Source: Candidatus Uhrbacteria bacterium
Lineage (GTDB): Bacteria > Patescibacteriota > Patescibacteriia > UBA9934
DNA length: 7,208 nucleotides
Direction of reading: 5' to 3'
NCBI GenBank assembly: GCA_903891735.1
Contig: CAITFQ010000009.1
Span: forward strand, 1 to 7,208
In this document: positions 1 through 5,267 of the stretch, one piece after another
Layout of the letters: each line of letters begins with the position of its first letter
Position numbering within the stretch: the stretch's first letter is position 1
Translations under genes and position numbers: made by a program
The notes under the pieces: model-generated
The model's input: the letters and a program-made list of their open reading frames with translations, nothing else
The model's database searches: none
What the model was told of the DNA's origin: nothing

Positions 1-240
1 CCTCGCGGCGCCATCGTCAACCGTAACGGCTGGCTCACCTCGTCGGACTCGGGGGCCGTTACAGGGCCGAGGCTTGCTGCGGGGCAGGACCACCACTCGT
101 CTTCGCTGACTACCGCCAATCTACAAGACTTCTGGCTCACTAACGACTTACTCTACCCCGCTACGCCCCTACCCAGCTACCCCGCTTTATTTTCTTTATC
201 CGCATCCTTGAGTTCACCGGCCGCGACCATGGCTTTGTAG
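1..240 (+). CDS. Possible 3' end of an unrecognised plus-strand gene, convergent with nusB (partial)
   Basis: Reading frame 1 is open from the window edge to a TAG at 238-240, giving about 79 residues. Codons up to about 150 mostly end in C or G (GGC GCC ATC GTC AAC), as in the definite genes of this window. The peptide (…NRNGWLTSSDSG… DFWLTNDLL…) looks protein-like, then turns Pro/Ser/Leu-rich. The last 64 bases lie antisense to the end of nusB, which is a long overlap for convergent genes and lowers confidence. A minus-strand frame without stops also covers roughly 1-150, so strand is not certain. No family is recognised. If this is not a gene, the first 176 bases hold only a G-rich repeat (156-183). 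Confidence 0.4.
   Translation, partial: PRGAIVNRNGWLTSSDSGAVTGPRLAAGQDHHSSSLTTANLQDFWLTNDLLYPATPLPSYPALFSLSASLSSPAATMAL
156..183 (-). other. Four-tract G-quadruplex motif over the nusB stop codon
   Basis: On the minus strand there are four runs of G (GGGG, GGG, GGGG, GGGG at 180-183, 172-174, 166-169 and 156-159) with loops of 5, 2 and 6 bases. This fits the classical G-quadruplex rule. The same stretch contains a direct repeat of CTACCCCGCT (153-162 and 177-186 on the plus strand). It spans the TAG of nusB, so it would sit at the end of the nusB message. Folding and function are inference. Confidence 0.5.
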
Positions 241-635
241 ACTGCGCCGAGAACGCCGTTAACGAATTTACCGGAGGCGTCGCCGCCGAAGGTTTTGCCG
301 AGTTCGATGGCTTCGTTGATGGCGACTTTGGAGGGAATGGCGTCATCCCATTTGAGCTCGTACATGCCGAGGCGGAGGATGTTGCGATCCATGACGGTCA
401 TGCTGGCGACGGACCAGTTAGGGGCGAAGCGTTCGAGGGCGGCGTCTAACTCCCCCACTTTGGCGATGATGGCCGCGACTTGGGTGTCGACGTAGCCGCC
501 GTCGTCAAAGTCTTTAGCGAATTCTTGTTTGACGTAGGCCAACACTTCGGGAAGACGACTCGTATCCTGGCCGCGGAAGTCCCATTCGTAAAGGGCTTGC
601 ATGGCCATGGTACGAGCTAAATGTCTATTGCTCAT
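177..635 (-). CDS. nusB: Transcription antitermination factor NusB
   Basis: The 152-residue protein has the length and motif order of NusB, an all-helical RNA-binding factor. It pairs with NusE (S10) at boxA to keep RNA polymerase processive on rRNA operons. Visible family marks are the basic start RHLARTMAMQALYEWDF (residues 4-20), APNWSVASM…MDRNILRLGMYEL (71-94), IPSKVAINEAIELGKTFG (100-117) and KFVNGVLGAVY (123-133). The C-terminal 15 residues are a short charged tail. The ATG at 633-635 gives the standard N-terminus. There is no Shine-Dalgarno; a TATACT -10 box lies 23 bases upstream. It follows rpmF after a terminator, so it is probably transcribed mostly from its own promoter. The stop codon lies inside a G-rich tract. 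Confidence 0.95.
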   Translation of the reverse strand: MSNRHLARTMAMQALYEWDFRGQDTSRLPEVLAYVKQEFAKDFDDGGYVDTQVAAIIAKVGELDAALERFAPNWSVASMTVMDRNILRLGMYELKWDDAIPSKVAINEAIELGKTFGGDASGKFVNGVLGAVYKAMVAAGELKDADKENKAG

Positions 636-658
636 AGAAAACTTGGTTAGGTAAAAGC

Positions 659-664
659 AGTATA
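659..664 (-). promoter_or_regulatory. -10 box of a nusB promoter
   Basis: TATACT (5 of 6 bases matching TATAAT) lies between the rpmF terminator and nusB. A start about 7 bases downstream would give a leader of roughly 17 bases. The region 17 bases upstream (TTTTGG) is a poor -35 match. Confidence 0.45.
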
Positions 665-680
665 CTCGAAATCGCCGGAA

Positions 681-710
681 ACCAAAAAGGGGTTATTCCC
701 CTTTTTTGGT
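681..710 (-). terminator. Rho-independent terminator of rpmF with the stop codon in its loop
   Basis: ACC-A5-GGGG (681-692) is complementary to CCCC-T6-GGT (698-710), with a 5-base loop (693-697) and one bulged base. On the minus strand this reads GGGG, loop AATAA, CCCC, then TTTTT, the form of an intrinsic terminator. The loop holds the rpmF TAA (693-695), so the 5' arm encodes the final Lys-Lys-Gly. The structure is nearly symmetric and could also work on the plus strand. Confidence 0.8.
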
Positions 711-992
711 CTTAGCGGCAGTTTTGGTAGCCTTAGGAGCTTTAGCAGCTTTGGTTGGCTTAGTTGCCTCCTTAGCAGCCTTAGGTGCAGCAACCTTGAG
801 CTTGCGAGCGACAGCGTCGACACTACCCTTAGCCTGGCGGCCGTTGTAGTTGTGACACTTAGGGCAAGCGTGGTGAGCCAACATGTCGGCGCCACAAGCC
901 TTACACTTTTCAATGATCACGGCCTTGAGCGCGTGATGACTGCGGCGGCGGCGAACCTTAGAACGTGAGGATCGGAATGACGGCAATGGCAT
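693..992 (-). CDS. rpmF: 50S ribosomal protein L32 (bL32) with a long basic tail
   Basis: Residues 1-55 are a standard bL32, a protein of the large ribosomal subunit. The basic start MPLPSFRSSRSKVRRRRSHH is followed by ALKA and a zinc ribbon whose ligands would be Cys30, Cys33, Cys43 and Cys46 (CKAC … CPKC), then NYNGRQ. Ordinary bL32 ends soon after this point at about 57-60 residues. Here it continues for about 40 residues of Lys/Ala/Pro/Thr-rich low-complexity sequence (KAAKEATKPTKAAKAPKATK), like histone H1 or other disordered nucleic-acid-binding tails. The start is fixed by the conserved N-terminus. A strong promoter lies just upstream and a terminator overlaps the stop, so it is probably its own transcription unit. 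Confidence 0.96.
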   Translation of the reverse strand: MPLPSFRSSRSKVRRRRSHHALKAVIIEKCKACGADMLAHHACPKCHNYNGRQAKGSVDAVARKLKVAAPKAAKEATKPTKAAKAPKATKTAAKTKKGE

Positions 993-1017
993 AGGAAATA
1001 AGGTGAAAGTTGGCTAA

Positions 1018-1046
1018 AGAGTAGTTGATTAGCGAAAAAACGTCAA
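1018..1046 (-). promoter_or_regulatory. rpmF promoter (TTGACG-17-TACTCT)
   Basis: TTGACG (1041-1046) and TACTCT (1018-1023) are separated by 17 bases, the best sigma-70-type match in the window. The -35 box directly abuts the TAG of the upstream PH-domain gene (1047-1049). Predicted transcription start is near 1011, giving a leader of about 19 bases with no Shine-Dalgarno. Confidence 0.7.
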
Positions 1047-1050
1047 CTAC
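1021..1050. repeat. 8-bp inverted repeat across the rpmF promoter
   Basis: GTAGTTGA (1021-1028) and TCAACTAC (1043-1050) are perfect inverted copies 14 bases apart. The arms cover parts of both the -10 and -35 boxes and the upstream stop codon. It could be an operator for a dimeric regulator or a weak hairpin at the end of the upstream message. There is no U-tract, so it is not a typical terminator. Confidence 0.5.
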
Positions 1051-2165
1051 AGACGGCCGGCTGAGCCCTGGCCGCTCATTTTACGGACGATTTCTACCAA
1101 TTCTTGGCCTTTAGCTAAAGGTTGACCAGGAAGGTTGGTGCCGCTTTGGCTGCCCTTGCGCTGGTAGCCGCTGTTGTTTTGGGCGGCATTTTGAATGGTG
1201 ACGGTGCAGAGGCCGAAGAGGCGCTCCATCATGCCTTGCTTAAGTAGGACGTCCTGAATGGAGGAATAAGGCATGTGAGTCTCGCTTTTGTTAATGATGC
1301 CGGTGCGAATCTCCAAGAAGCTCGGGGTGAAAACCCAGGAGAAGTTGGCTTTCCAGAGGAGTGAACCAACGATTTGAGCGCCGAAGATGAAGCAGAAGAG
1401 CAGAAAATAGCCGCCAAAGATGTAGACGTAAGCCCCAGAACTGGCGCCGTGGCTCAAAAATGACACCATTTGGGTGCCGAAAACTAGGATGAGAATGATC
1501 GTACTCAGTAGTGAGCCGGCGATGATACTGAAGATCCAGCGAGGGCTGATGGGGTAGGATTCGGACGAGATGTTGGCGGGGACTTCGATGTGAGCGCTAG
1601 GAATAGATGAGGGTGTCGTCGAAGTCGAGGTTTGGGTCGGGGCGTGGTTGATGCTCGAAAGTAAGAAGTTTTTAAGAGCGTCAGCGGTGGCGGCGTCGAC
1701 GCCGTCGATGTGGGCTTCGAGGCCGCTGGTGGCTGTGGCGCTAGCGATGTGGACGTCGTAGAGACCCATGAAGCGGTCGAGGAGGTCTTGGTCGACGTAG
1801 ACGTCTTGGATTTTCTGGTACATGACGTGGATCTCGGCCGGGGTGATGGCGCCTTTACGGATGGTGAGGTAGCCATCGCCAGCGTCGTAGAAGTAGGTGC
1901 GGATGTAAACACGCCAATACCAGGCGTAAAGAGCCATGATAATGAGAAGAAAAATGACGATGCCGATTAACCAGAGGCCAACAATAAGGGCTGGAGTAAC
2001 GGCTCGGCTCTTGCTAGCTACGACCATGGCAACGATGGCGCCGCCGATCATGATTGAGAAAACGAAAACTAAAAAGGCAGCCGGAATGATGCTGGCCAGC
2101 ATCTTTTTCCAGAACTTTTTGGGGCTGAGGGGATATTTGTCTTTGAAAGAAACGGTGGTGGTCAT
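1047..2165 (-). CDS. Membrane protein with two bacterial PH domains (bPH2, YdbS/YdbT-like), copy 1
   Basis: This 372-residue protein has a duplicated layout: two membrane helices (about 23-51 and 58-82), a bPH2 domain (84-172) containing YFYDAGDGYLTIRKG and YQKIQDVYVDQDLLDRFMGLYDV, a Ser/Thr/Pro linker (173-205), two more helices (209-236, 243-270), and a second bPH2 domain (274-363) with FLEIRTGIIN and YSSIQDVLLKQGMMERLFGLCTVTIQNA. bPH2 domains (PF03703 type) of this arrangement occur in YdbS/YdbT-like membrane proteins whose biochemical role is not settled. The small membrane gene upstream ends 5 bases before its ATG, so the two are probably co-transcribed and may form a pair, as YdbS and YdbT do. 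No Shine-Dalgarno is present. A close paralogue lies at 3971-5230. Confidence 0.85.
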   Translation of the reverse strand: MTTTVSFKDKYPLSPKKFWKKMLASIIPAAFLVFVFSIMIGGAIVAMVVASKSRAVTPALIVGLWLIGIVIFLLIIMALYAWYWRVYIRTYFYDAGDGYLTIRKGAITPAEIHVMYQKIQDVYVDQDLLDRFMGLYDVHIASATATSGLEAHIDGVDAATADALKNFLLSSINHAPTQTSTSTTPSSIPSAHIEVPANISSESYPISPRWIFSIIAGSLLSTIILILVFGTQMVSFLSHGASSGAYVYIFGGYFLLFCFIFGAQIVGSLLWKANFSWVFTPSFLEIRTGIINKSETHMPYSSIQDVLLKQGMMERLFGLCTVTIQNAAQNNSGYQRKGSQSGTNLPGQPLAKGQELVEIVRKMSGQGSAGRL

Positions 2166-2170
2166 AAGAA

Positions 2171-2473
2171 TTAATTACTACTAAGAGCGCTGACGACATT
2201 GCCGGCCAGCATGATGAGTCCGGCAAACAGTAAGATGAAGGTGAAGGCGTTGGGAAGTAGTTGGTGGAGATCGCCGCTGACGGCGGTGCTGATGATGGTG
2301 CAGATAACGGCGAGGACTAGGCCGATACTGGAGATGATAGTGTTTGGTTGATCGGTGCGAGTTTGATAAGCAAGCGCCGCCTGTTTGACGGCGTTGTTGG
2401 CGGACCAAGCGCGATGATTGCTGTCGTACCAGACCACGTCAGCGGCTGATTTATTGGCGGTTTTGCTAGGCAT
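2171..2473 (-). CDS. Small two-helix membrane protein, unknown function
   Basis: This 100-residue protein has a polar N-terminal 43 residues, including a Trp-containing stretch (VVWYDSNHRAWSANNAVKQA), then two hydrophobic helices (about 44-65 and 74-96) and ends at once (SALSSN). No family is recognised. Its TAA is 5 bases upstream of the start of the PH-domain protein on the same strand, so it is probably the first gene of a two-gene unit and a candidate partner of that protein. The -10-like TACACT lies only 6 bases before the ATG, which would make the message leaderless or nearly so. Confidence 0.75.
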   Translation of the reverse strand: MPSKTANKSAADVVWYDSNHRAWSANNAVKQAALAYQTRTDQPNTIISSIGLVLAVICTIISTAVSGDLHQLLPNAFTFILLFAGLIMLAGNVVSALSSN

Positions 2474-2479
2474 GAAAGT

Positions 2480-2512
2480 AGTGTACCGTACTTGATAAGT
2501 TCGTGCTACACT
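2480..2512. promoter_or_regulatory. Compact divergent promoter pair
   Basis: TACACT on the minus strand (2480-2485) faces TACACT on the plus strand (2507-2512). They serve the small membrane gene to the left and the plus-strand membrane protein to the right. The plus-strand box carries an extended -10 (TGC directly before TACACT, 2504-2506). Neither has a good -35 at normal spacing; TTGATA at 2492-2497 is too close to the plus-strand box. The pair forms a 6-bp inverted repeat with 21 bases between, so the two polymerases would compete. Confidence 0.5.
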
Positions 2513-2532
2513 GGCCTAAATTAGCAAAATAT

Positions 2533-3318
2533 ATGCGCATCAAGGTTGAGGGTGATTGGTCAGGCACGATTTCTTTTGTCATGGCCGGGATGGCGGTGGC
2601 GCTGTTGGCTTACTTCGGTGCCCGGGCTACTTGGGGAAATAGGTTTTCCGATGTAGTGGCGATCAACCTGTATGCGATGGCCGTCTGTTATTTTATGCTG
2701 GCGGCGATTACTGGAGTGGCAGCTTATGTGGGTCGCGAGGTACCGGACGGGTCATCTTGGGTGACGTGGGAGAGTACGGGTTTTGATTTTTGGGGCAACG
2801 TTATGTCCATGATGGCCCTAGCTATGACGGCGCTAGGGTTAGGCGCAGGATTGCCGGCGGCGAAAGATCTGGCTAGTCCCCTGTTGTGGCTCTGCGTATT
2901 TGCTGGATTGCTGATTGTGACCTGGGGAGTTGCCTGGCTAAATTTTGGTGCGAGAATAATGGTTTTTACACCGGATAAAAAGGTACTTCTGCTCAAGGGT
3001 CGACCTTTTACATTTATTAGAAAAACCTTCAAGCCGAGCGATTGGTTAGGGCTGCATGTGTCGTGGCAGCAGGGTTATAGTGGTGGGATGTATAGAACGG
3101 CACCGGATAATTTGTATTTCGTGTGGGGAGTCTATAAAGGTGGGGTGATTAAGTTGAATACGGTCAATATTCCGCAGGAAACAAAACGAACAGAGGGCTT
3201 GCGGCTGGTGCATGAGCTAGTTGAAACAACAGCCGAAAAAACTGGATTGCCGGTGCCGCCATGGCCAGCCGATAAGGATATTTATTTAAACTTGTGGAAC
3301 AGCGGCAATGAAGACTAG
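2533..3318 (+). CDS. Four-helix membrane protein with soluble C-terminal domain, unknown function
   Basis: The only confident plus-strand gene. From the ATG at 2533 it encodes 261 residues with four predicted membrane helices (about 11-33, 41-65, 87-106, 117-138). A soluble domain of about 120 residues follows: strand-rich FTPDKKVLLLKGRPFTFI, an aromatic middle (SWQQGYSGGMY … LYFVWGVYKGGVIKL) and a helix (LRLVHELVETTAEKTGLPV). The strand-rich domain ending in an amphipathic helix and 'TGLP' resembles PH-like folds of other bacterial membrane proteins, but this is only a shape resemblance. An in-frame GTG at 2503 would add ten residues, but it overlaps the -10 box at 2507-2512, so the ATG is preferred. 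It is convergent with the next gene, sharing CTAG at the stops. Confidence 0.8.
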   Translation: MRIKVEGDWSGTISFVMAGMAVALLAYFGARATWGNRFSDVVAINLYAMAVCYFMLAAITGVAAYVGREVPDGSSWVTWESTGFDFWGNVMSMMALAMTALGLGAGLPAAKDLASPLLWLCVFAGLLIVTWGVAWLNFGARIMVFTPDKKVLLLKGRPFTFIRKTFKPSDWLGLHVSWQQGYSGGMYRTAPDNLYFVWGVYKGGVIKLNTVNIPQETKRTEGLRLVHELVETTAEKTGLPVPPWPADKDIYLNLWNSGNED

Positions 3319-3890
3319 GAGCGGCGAGTTGCAGCTTTGGCTTTGGTTAATAGAAGAACTAGGCTGATGATAGTCATGATGACGCTAATGGTGATAGCCG
3401 GTAGAAAGAAAATGAAGTCGAGCCAGAGGTGAGGCTCTTCAGCTGGGTCGAGGACGGAATTGCTCGGATCTGCCGGATTGTAGTAAACAGTAGTAGCGTC
3501 GCCAGGCTGTAAGTAAGTGGCGGCGTATTGCTTAGCGTCTTGTTCCTCGTTGATTGAGGGCCAAGTTTTAACAGTGTATTCGTTGCTGTAAGCAGACCCG
3601 TCGACTTGGTAGTCTGCGTCGAGGAAAAGAAAGTAACCGCTTTGACTGTAGACGGATGAGCCATGATTCCAGCGAACAAAATGGCCAGGATCATAGTTAA
3701 TGTAAGTGTCGCTAACTGTAGCGTCGACGGAGAGATAGGTGCCGAGGAATTTTTGTTGTAACTCTTTCCCACCGTGGGCGAAGGTGAGCCAGCAGGCAAA
3801 AGAGCCGAGAGTTATACCGGTAACCAACAAAGCAAATCCGATTAATTTACTTTTTGGACTGCCGGGAGTACTGGCGAGATTGATGATCAT
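3315..3890 (-). CDS. DUF3592-like membrane protein
   Basis: From the ATG at 3888-3890 this gives 191 residues: a membrane helix (about 16-38), an extracytoplasmic domain of about 115 residues and a second helix (155-182) with a short basic tail (KAKAATRRS). The domain has the DUF3592 signature: a start like 'TVSDTYINY', 'DADYQVDGSAYSNEY', an Ala/Tyr helix (AKQYAATY), then LQPGDATTVYYNPADPSNSVLDP (near 128-149), where 'G … V.YNP.dP..s.L' is the family's most conserved piece. Its molecular function is unknown. An upstream in-frame ATG at 3924-3926 would give 203 residues. It lies inside a TGCTATGCT extended -10 sequence (3922-3930), so the downstream ATG is preferred. No strong Shine-Dalgarno is present. 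Confidence 0.8.
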   Translation of the reverse strand: MIINLASTPGSPKSKLIGFALLVTGITLGSFACWLTFAHGGKELQQKFLGTYLSVDATVSDTYINYDPGHFVRWNHGSSVYSQSGYFLFLDADYQVDGSAYSNEYTVKTWPSINEEQDAKQYAATYLQPGDATTVYYNPADPSNSVLDPAEEPHLWLDFIFFLPAITISVIMTIISLVLLLTKAKAATRRS

Positions 3891-3921
3891 AATTGTAGAA
3901 CTAGATTCCAGCAGTAGACAC

Positions 3922-3930
3922 AGCATAGCA
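3922..3930 (-). promoter_or_regulatory. Extended -10 promoter of the DUF3592-like gene
   Basis: TGC followed by TATGCT (3922-3927) resembles the TGC-TACACT box of the plus-strand gene at 2504-2512. A start near 3915 would leave a leader of about 25 bases before the ATG at 3890. No -35 match is seen; that position falls in the terminator stem. Confidence 0.4.
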
Positions 3931-3960
3931 TAAATCCCGACCAGATGGATCGGGATTTAT
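3930..3960 (-). terminator. Hairpin terminator after PH-domain copy 2
   Basis: ATAAATCCCGA (3930-3940) and TCGGGATTTAT (3950-3960) are perfect 11-bp inverted copies with a 9-base loop. It lies 10 bases after the TAA of the PH/GyrA-tail gene. The T-rich side of the stem (GGGATTTAT) takes the place of a long U-run. It probably insulates this gene from the DUF3592-like gene downstream. Confidence 0.7.
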
Positions 3961-3970
3961 TAGTTGAAAA

Positions 3971-5230
3971 TTAGTTGGCTACTGTAGCGTCGTCGCCGCC
4001 GACCATGGTGACGGTGATAACGGTGTCGCCCGGCGTTTTGAAGCGCATGACGCGGACACCTTGAGTGGCACGACCGATCTCGGACACTGATTTGACTGAG
4101 AGGCGGATGACTTGGCCGACTTGGCTCAGTTGGCGGATGATTTCCACTAATTCTTGGCCTTTAGCGAGCGGTTGGCCAGGGAAATTGGTGCCTGAGGGCG
4201 TGCCTTTACGCTGGTAACCACTGTTCATTTGGGCAGCATTTTGAATGGTGACGGTGCAGAGGCCAAAGAGGCGTTCGATCATCCCCTGCTTGATGAGGAC
4301 GTCTTGAATGGAAGAATAAGGCAGGTGGGTTTGGCTTTTGCTGATGACGCCGGTGTGGATTTCGAGGAAACTTGGGGTAAAAGCCCAGGAAAAGTTGGCT
4401 TTCCAGAGGAGTGAGCCGATGACTTGTAAGCCGAAGATACAGCAAAAAAGGATTAAGTAGCCACCACCGACGTAGGCAAAAGCTGAGGGTGTGGCGCCGT
4501 GACTCAAGAAAGAGACGAGTTGGGCGCCAAAGACGAGGATAATGATGATCGAGCTGAGAAGAGAGCCGGCGATGATGCTGATGAGCCAGCGCGGACTGAT
4601 GGGATAGGTGATGGATGAGATGTTGCTCGGGACTTCGATGTGCTGCTGTGCCTGACTGGCTGCTGCTTGGCGAGGCATGGTAACCCCGCCTATTACATCA
4701 GAGCCGCCGATGCTGCCGGAGTTGATGCTCGAGAGTAAGAAATTTTTAAGGGCGTCGGCGGTAGCGGCGTCGACGCCGTCGATGTGGGCTTCGCGACCAG
4801 AGGTGCTGGTAGCGCTGGCGATGTGGACGTCGTAGAGGCCCATGAGACGGTCGAGGAGGTCTTGGTCGACGTAGACGTCTTGGATTTTTTGGTACATGAC
4901 GTGAATCTCGGCCGGAGTGATGGCGCCTTTGCGGATGGTGAGGTAGCCCTGGCCAGCGTCGTAGAAATAGGTGCGGATGTAGGCTTTGATGTACCAGGAG
5001 TAAAGGCCGAAGATGACGGCGGAGGCCAGCGCGAAAGAAATTAGCCAGGCCAGAATAGCCGGCAGGAATGAGTGAACGTCTTGGCCGGCCAACAGCATGA
5101 CGATAAAGCCGACAAAGCAGCTAAAGAAGAAGATCATGAGCAGGAAAAAGGGTGCGACGGCGAGGATCCTTTTCCAGAATTTTTTAGGACTCAAGGGATA
5201 TTTGGCTTGGAAGCTGGCAGAGTCGGTCAT
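3971..5230 (-). CDS. Membrane protein with two bPH2 domains, copy 2, fused to a GyrA C-terminal fragment
   Basis: The 419-residue protein repeats the plan of copy 1: helices (about 22-48, 53-78), bPH2 (83-170), a linker with a longer insert (171-205), helices (212-240, 247-274) and bPH2 (278-368). The first bPH2 domain differs from copy 1 at only 5 of about 88 positions, while the N-terminal helices and the linker have diverged strongly. Copy 1 ends after …RKMSGQGSAGRL. Copy 2 runs on with a segment (about 372-419) that matches the last blade of the DNA gyrase A C-terminal domain: GQVIRL, SEIGRATQGVRVMRF, then GDTVITVTMV and an acidic end. The partial blade lacks the GyrA box and should not wrap DNA alone. 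The ATG has no Shine-Dalgarno and lies 8 bases from a -10 box. Confidence 0.85.
   Translation of the reverse strand: MTDSASFQAKYPLSPKKFWKRILAVAPFFLLMIFFFSCFVGFIVMLLAGQDVHSFLPAILAWLISFALASAVIFGLYSWYIKAYIRTYFYDAGQGYLTIRKGAITPAEIHVMYQKIQDVYVDQDLLDRLMGLYDVHIASATSTSGREAHIDGVDAATADALKNFLLSSINSGSIGGSDVIGGVTMPRQAAASQAQQHIEVPSNISSITYPISPRWLISIIAGSLLSSIIIILVFGAQLVSFLSHGATPSAFAYVGGGYLILFCCIFGLQVIGSLLWKANFSWAFTPSFLEIHTGVISKSQTHLPYSSIQDVLIKQGMIERLFGLCTVTIQNAAQMNSGYQRKGTPSGTNFPGQPLAKGQELVEIIRQLSQVGQVIRLSVKSVSEIGRATQGVRVMRFKTPGDTVITVTMVGGDDATVAN
3974..4117 (-). other. GyrA-like C-terminal fragment (last beta-pinwheel blade) within PH-domain copy 2
   Basis: Forty-eight codons encode a segment with the order of motifs found at the end of GyrA: 'GQVIR', a few residues, 'SEIGRATQGVR(V)MR', a Gly-Asp turn and a hydrophobic strand (TVITVTMV), then a short acidic tail (GGDDATVAN). 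In GyrA this is preceded by five more blades and the breakage-reunion domain, all absent here. The junction falls at about residues 369-372, just after the bPH2 C-terminal helix (ELVEIIRQLS). Confidence 0.8.
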
Positions 5231-5238
5231 AGACGTCG

Positions 5239-5267
5239 AGAATAGAGCTAAAATTGCGCGGCGGCAA
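5239..5267 (-). promoter_or_regulatory. Promoter of PH-domain copy 2 (TTGCCG-17-TATTCT)
   Basis: TTGCCG (5262-5267) and TATTCT (5239-5244) each match the consensus at 4 of 6 positions and are 17 bases apart. The predicted start falls 0-2 bases before the ATG at 5230, so the message would be leaderless or nearly so. The promoter overlaps the end (5248) of the shifted frame of the upstream surface-protein gene. Confidence 0.5.

Noticed and set aside
647..913. Minus-strand open frame of 88 codons overlapping rpmF
   Set aside because: It is an out-of-frame shadow of the L32 gene; its Leu/Arg-rich product comes from the Lys/Ala-rich tail read in another frame.
1710..1970. Plus-strand open frame conserved between both PH paralogues (also 4784-5044)
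   Set aside because: The similarity of the two antisense products follows from the highly conserved bPH2 coding sequence on the other strand; there is no independent sign of a gene.
2503..2505. GTG start of the plus-strand membrane protein
   Set aside because: It directly precedes and overlaps the extended -10 box; the ATG at 2533 fits the promoter and gives a normal N-terminus before the first helix.
3924..3926. Upstream ATG of the DUF3592-like gene
   Set aside because: It lies within a TGCTATGCT extended -10 sequence and right beside the terminator stem, so it would probably not be in the transcript.
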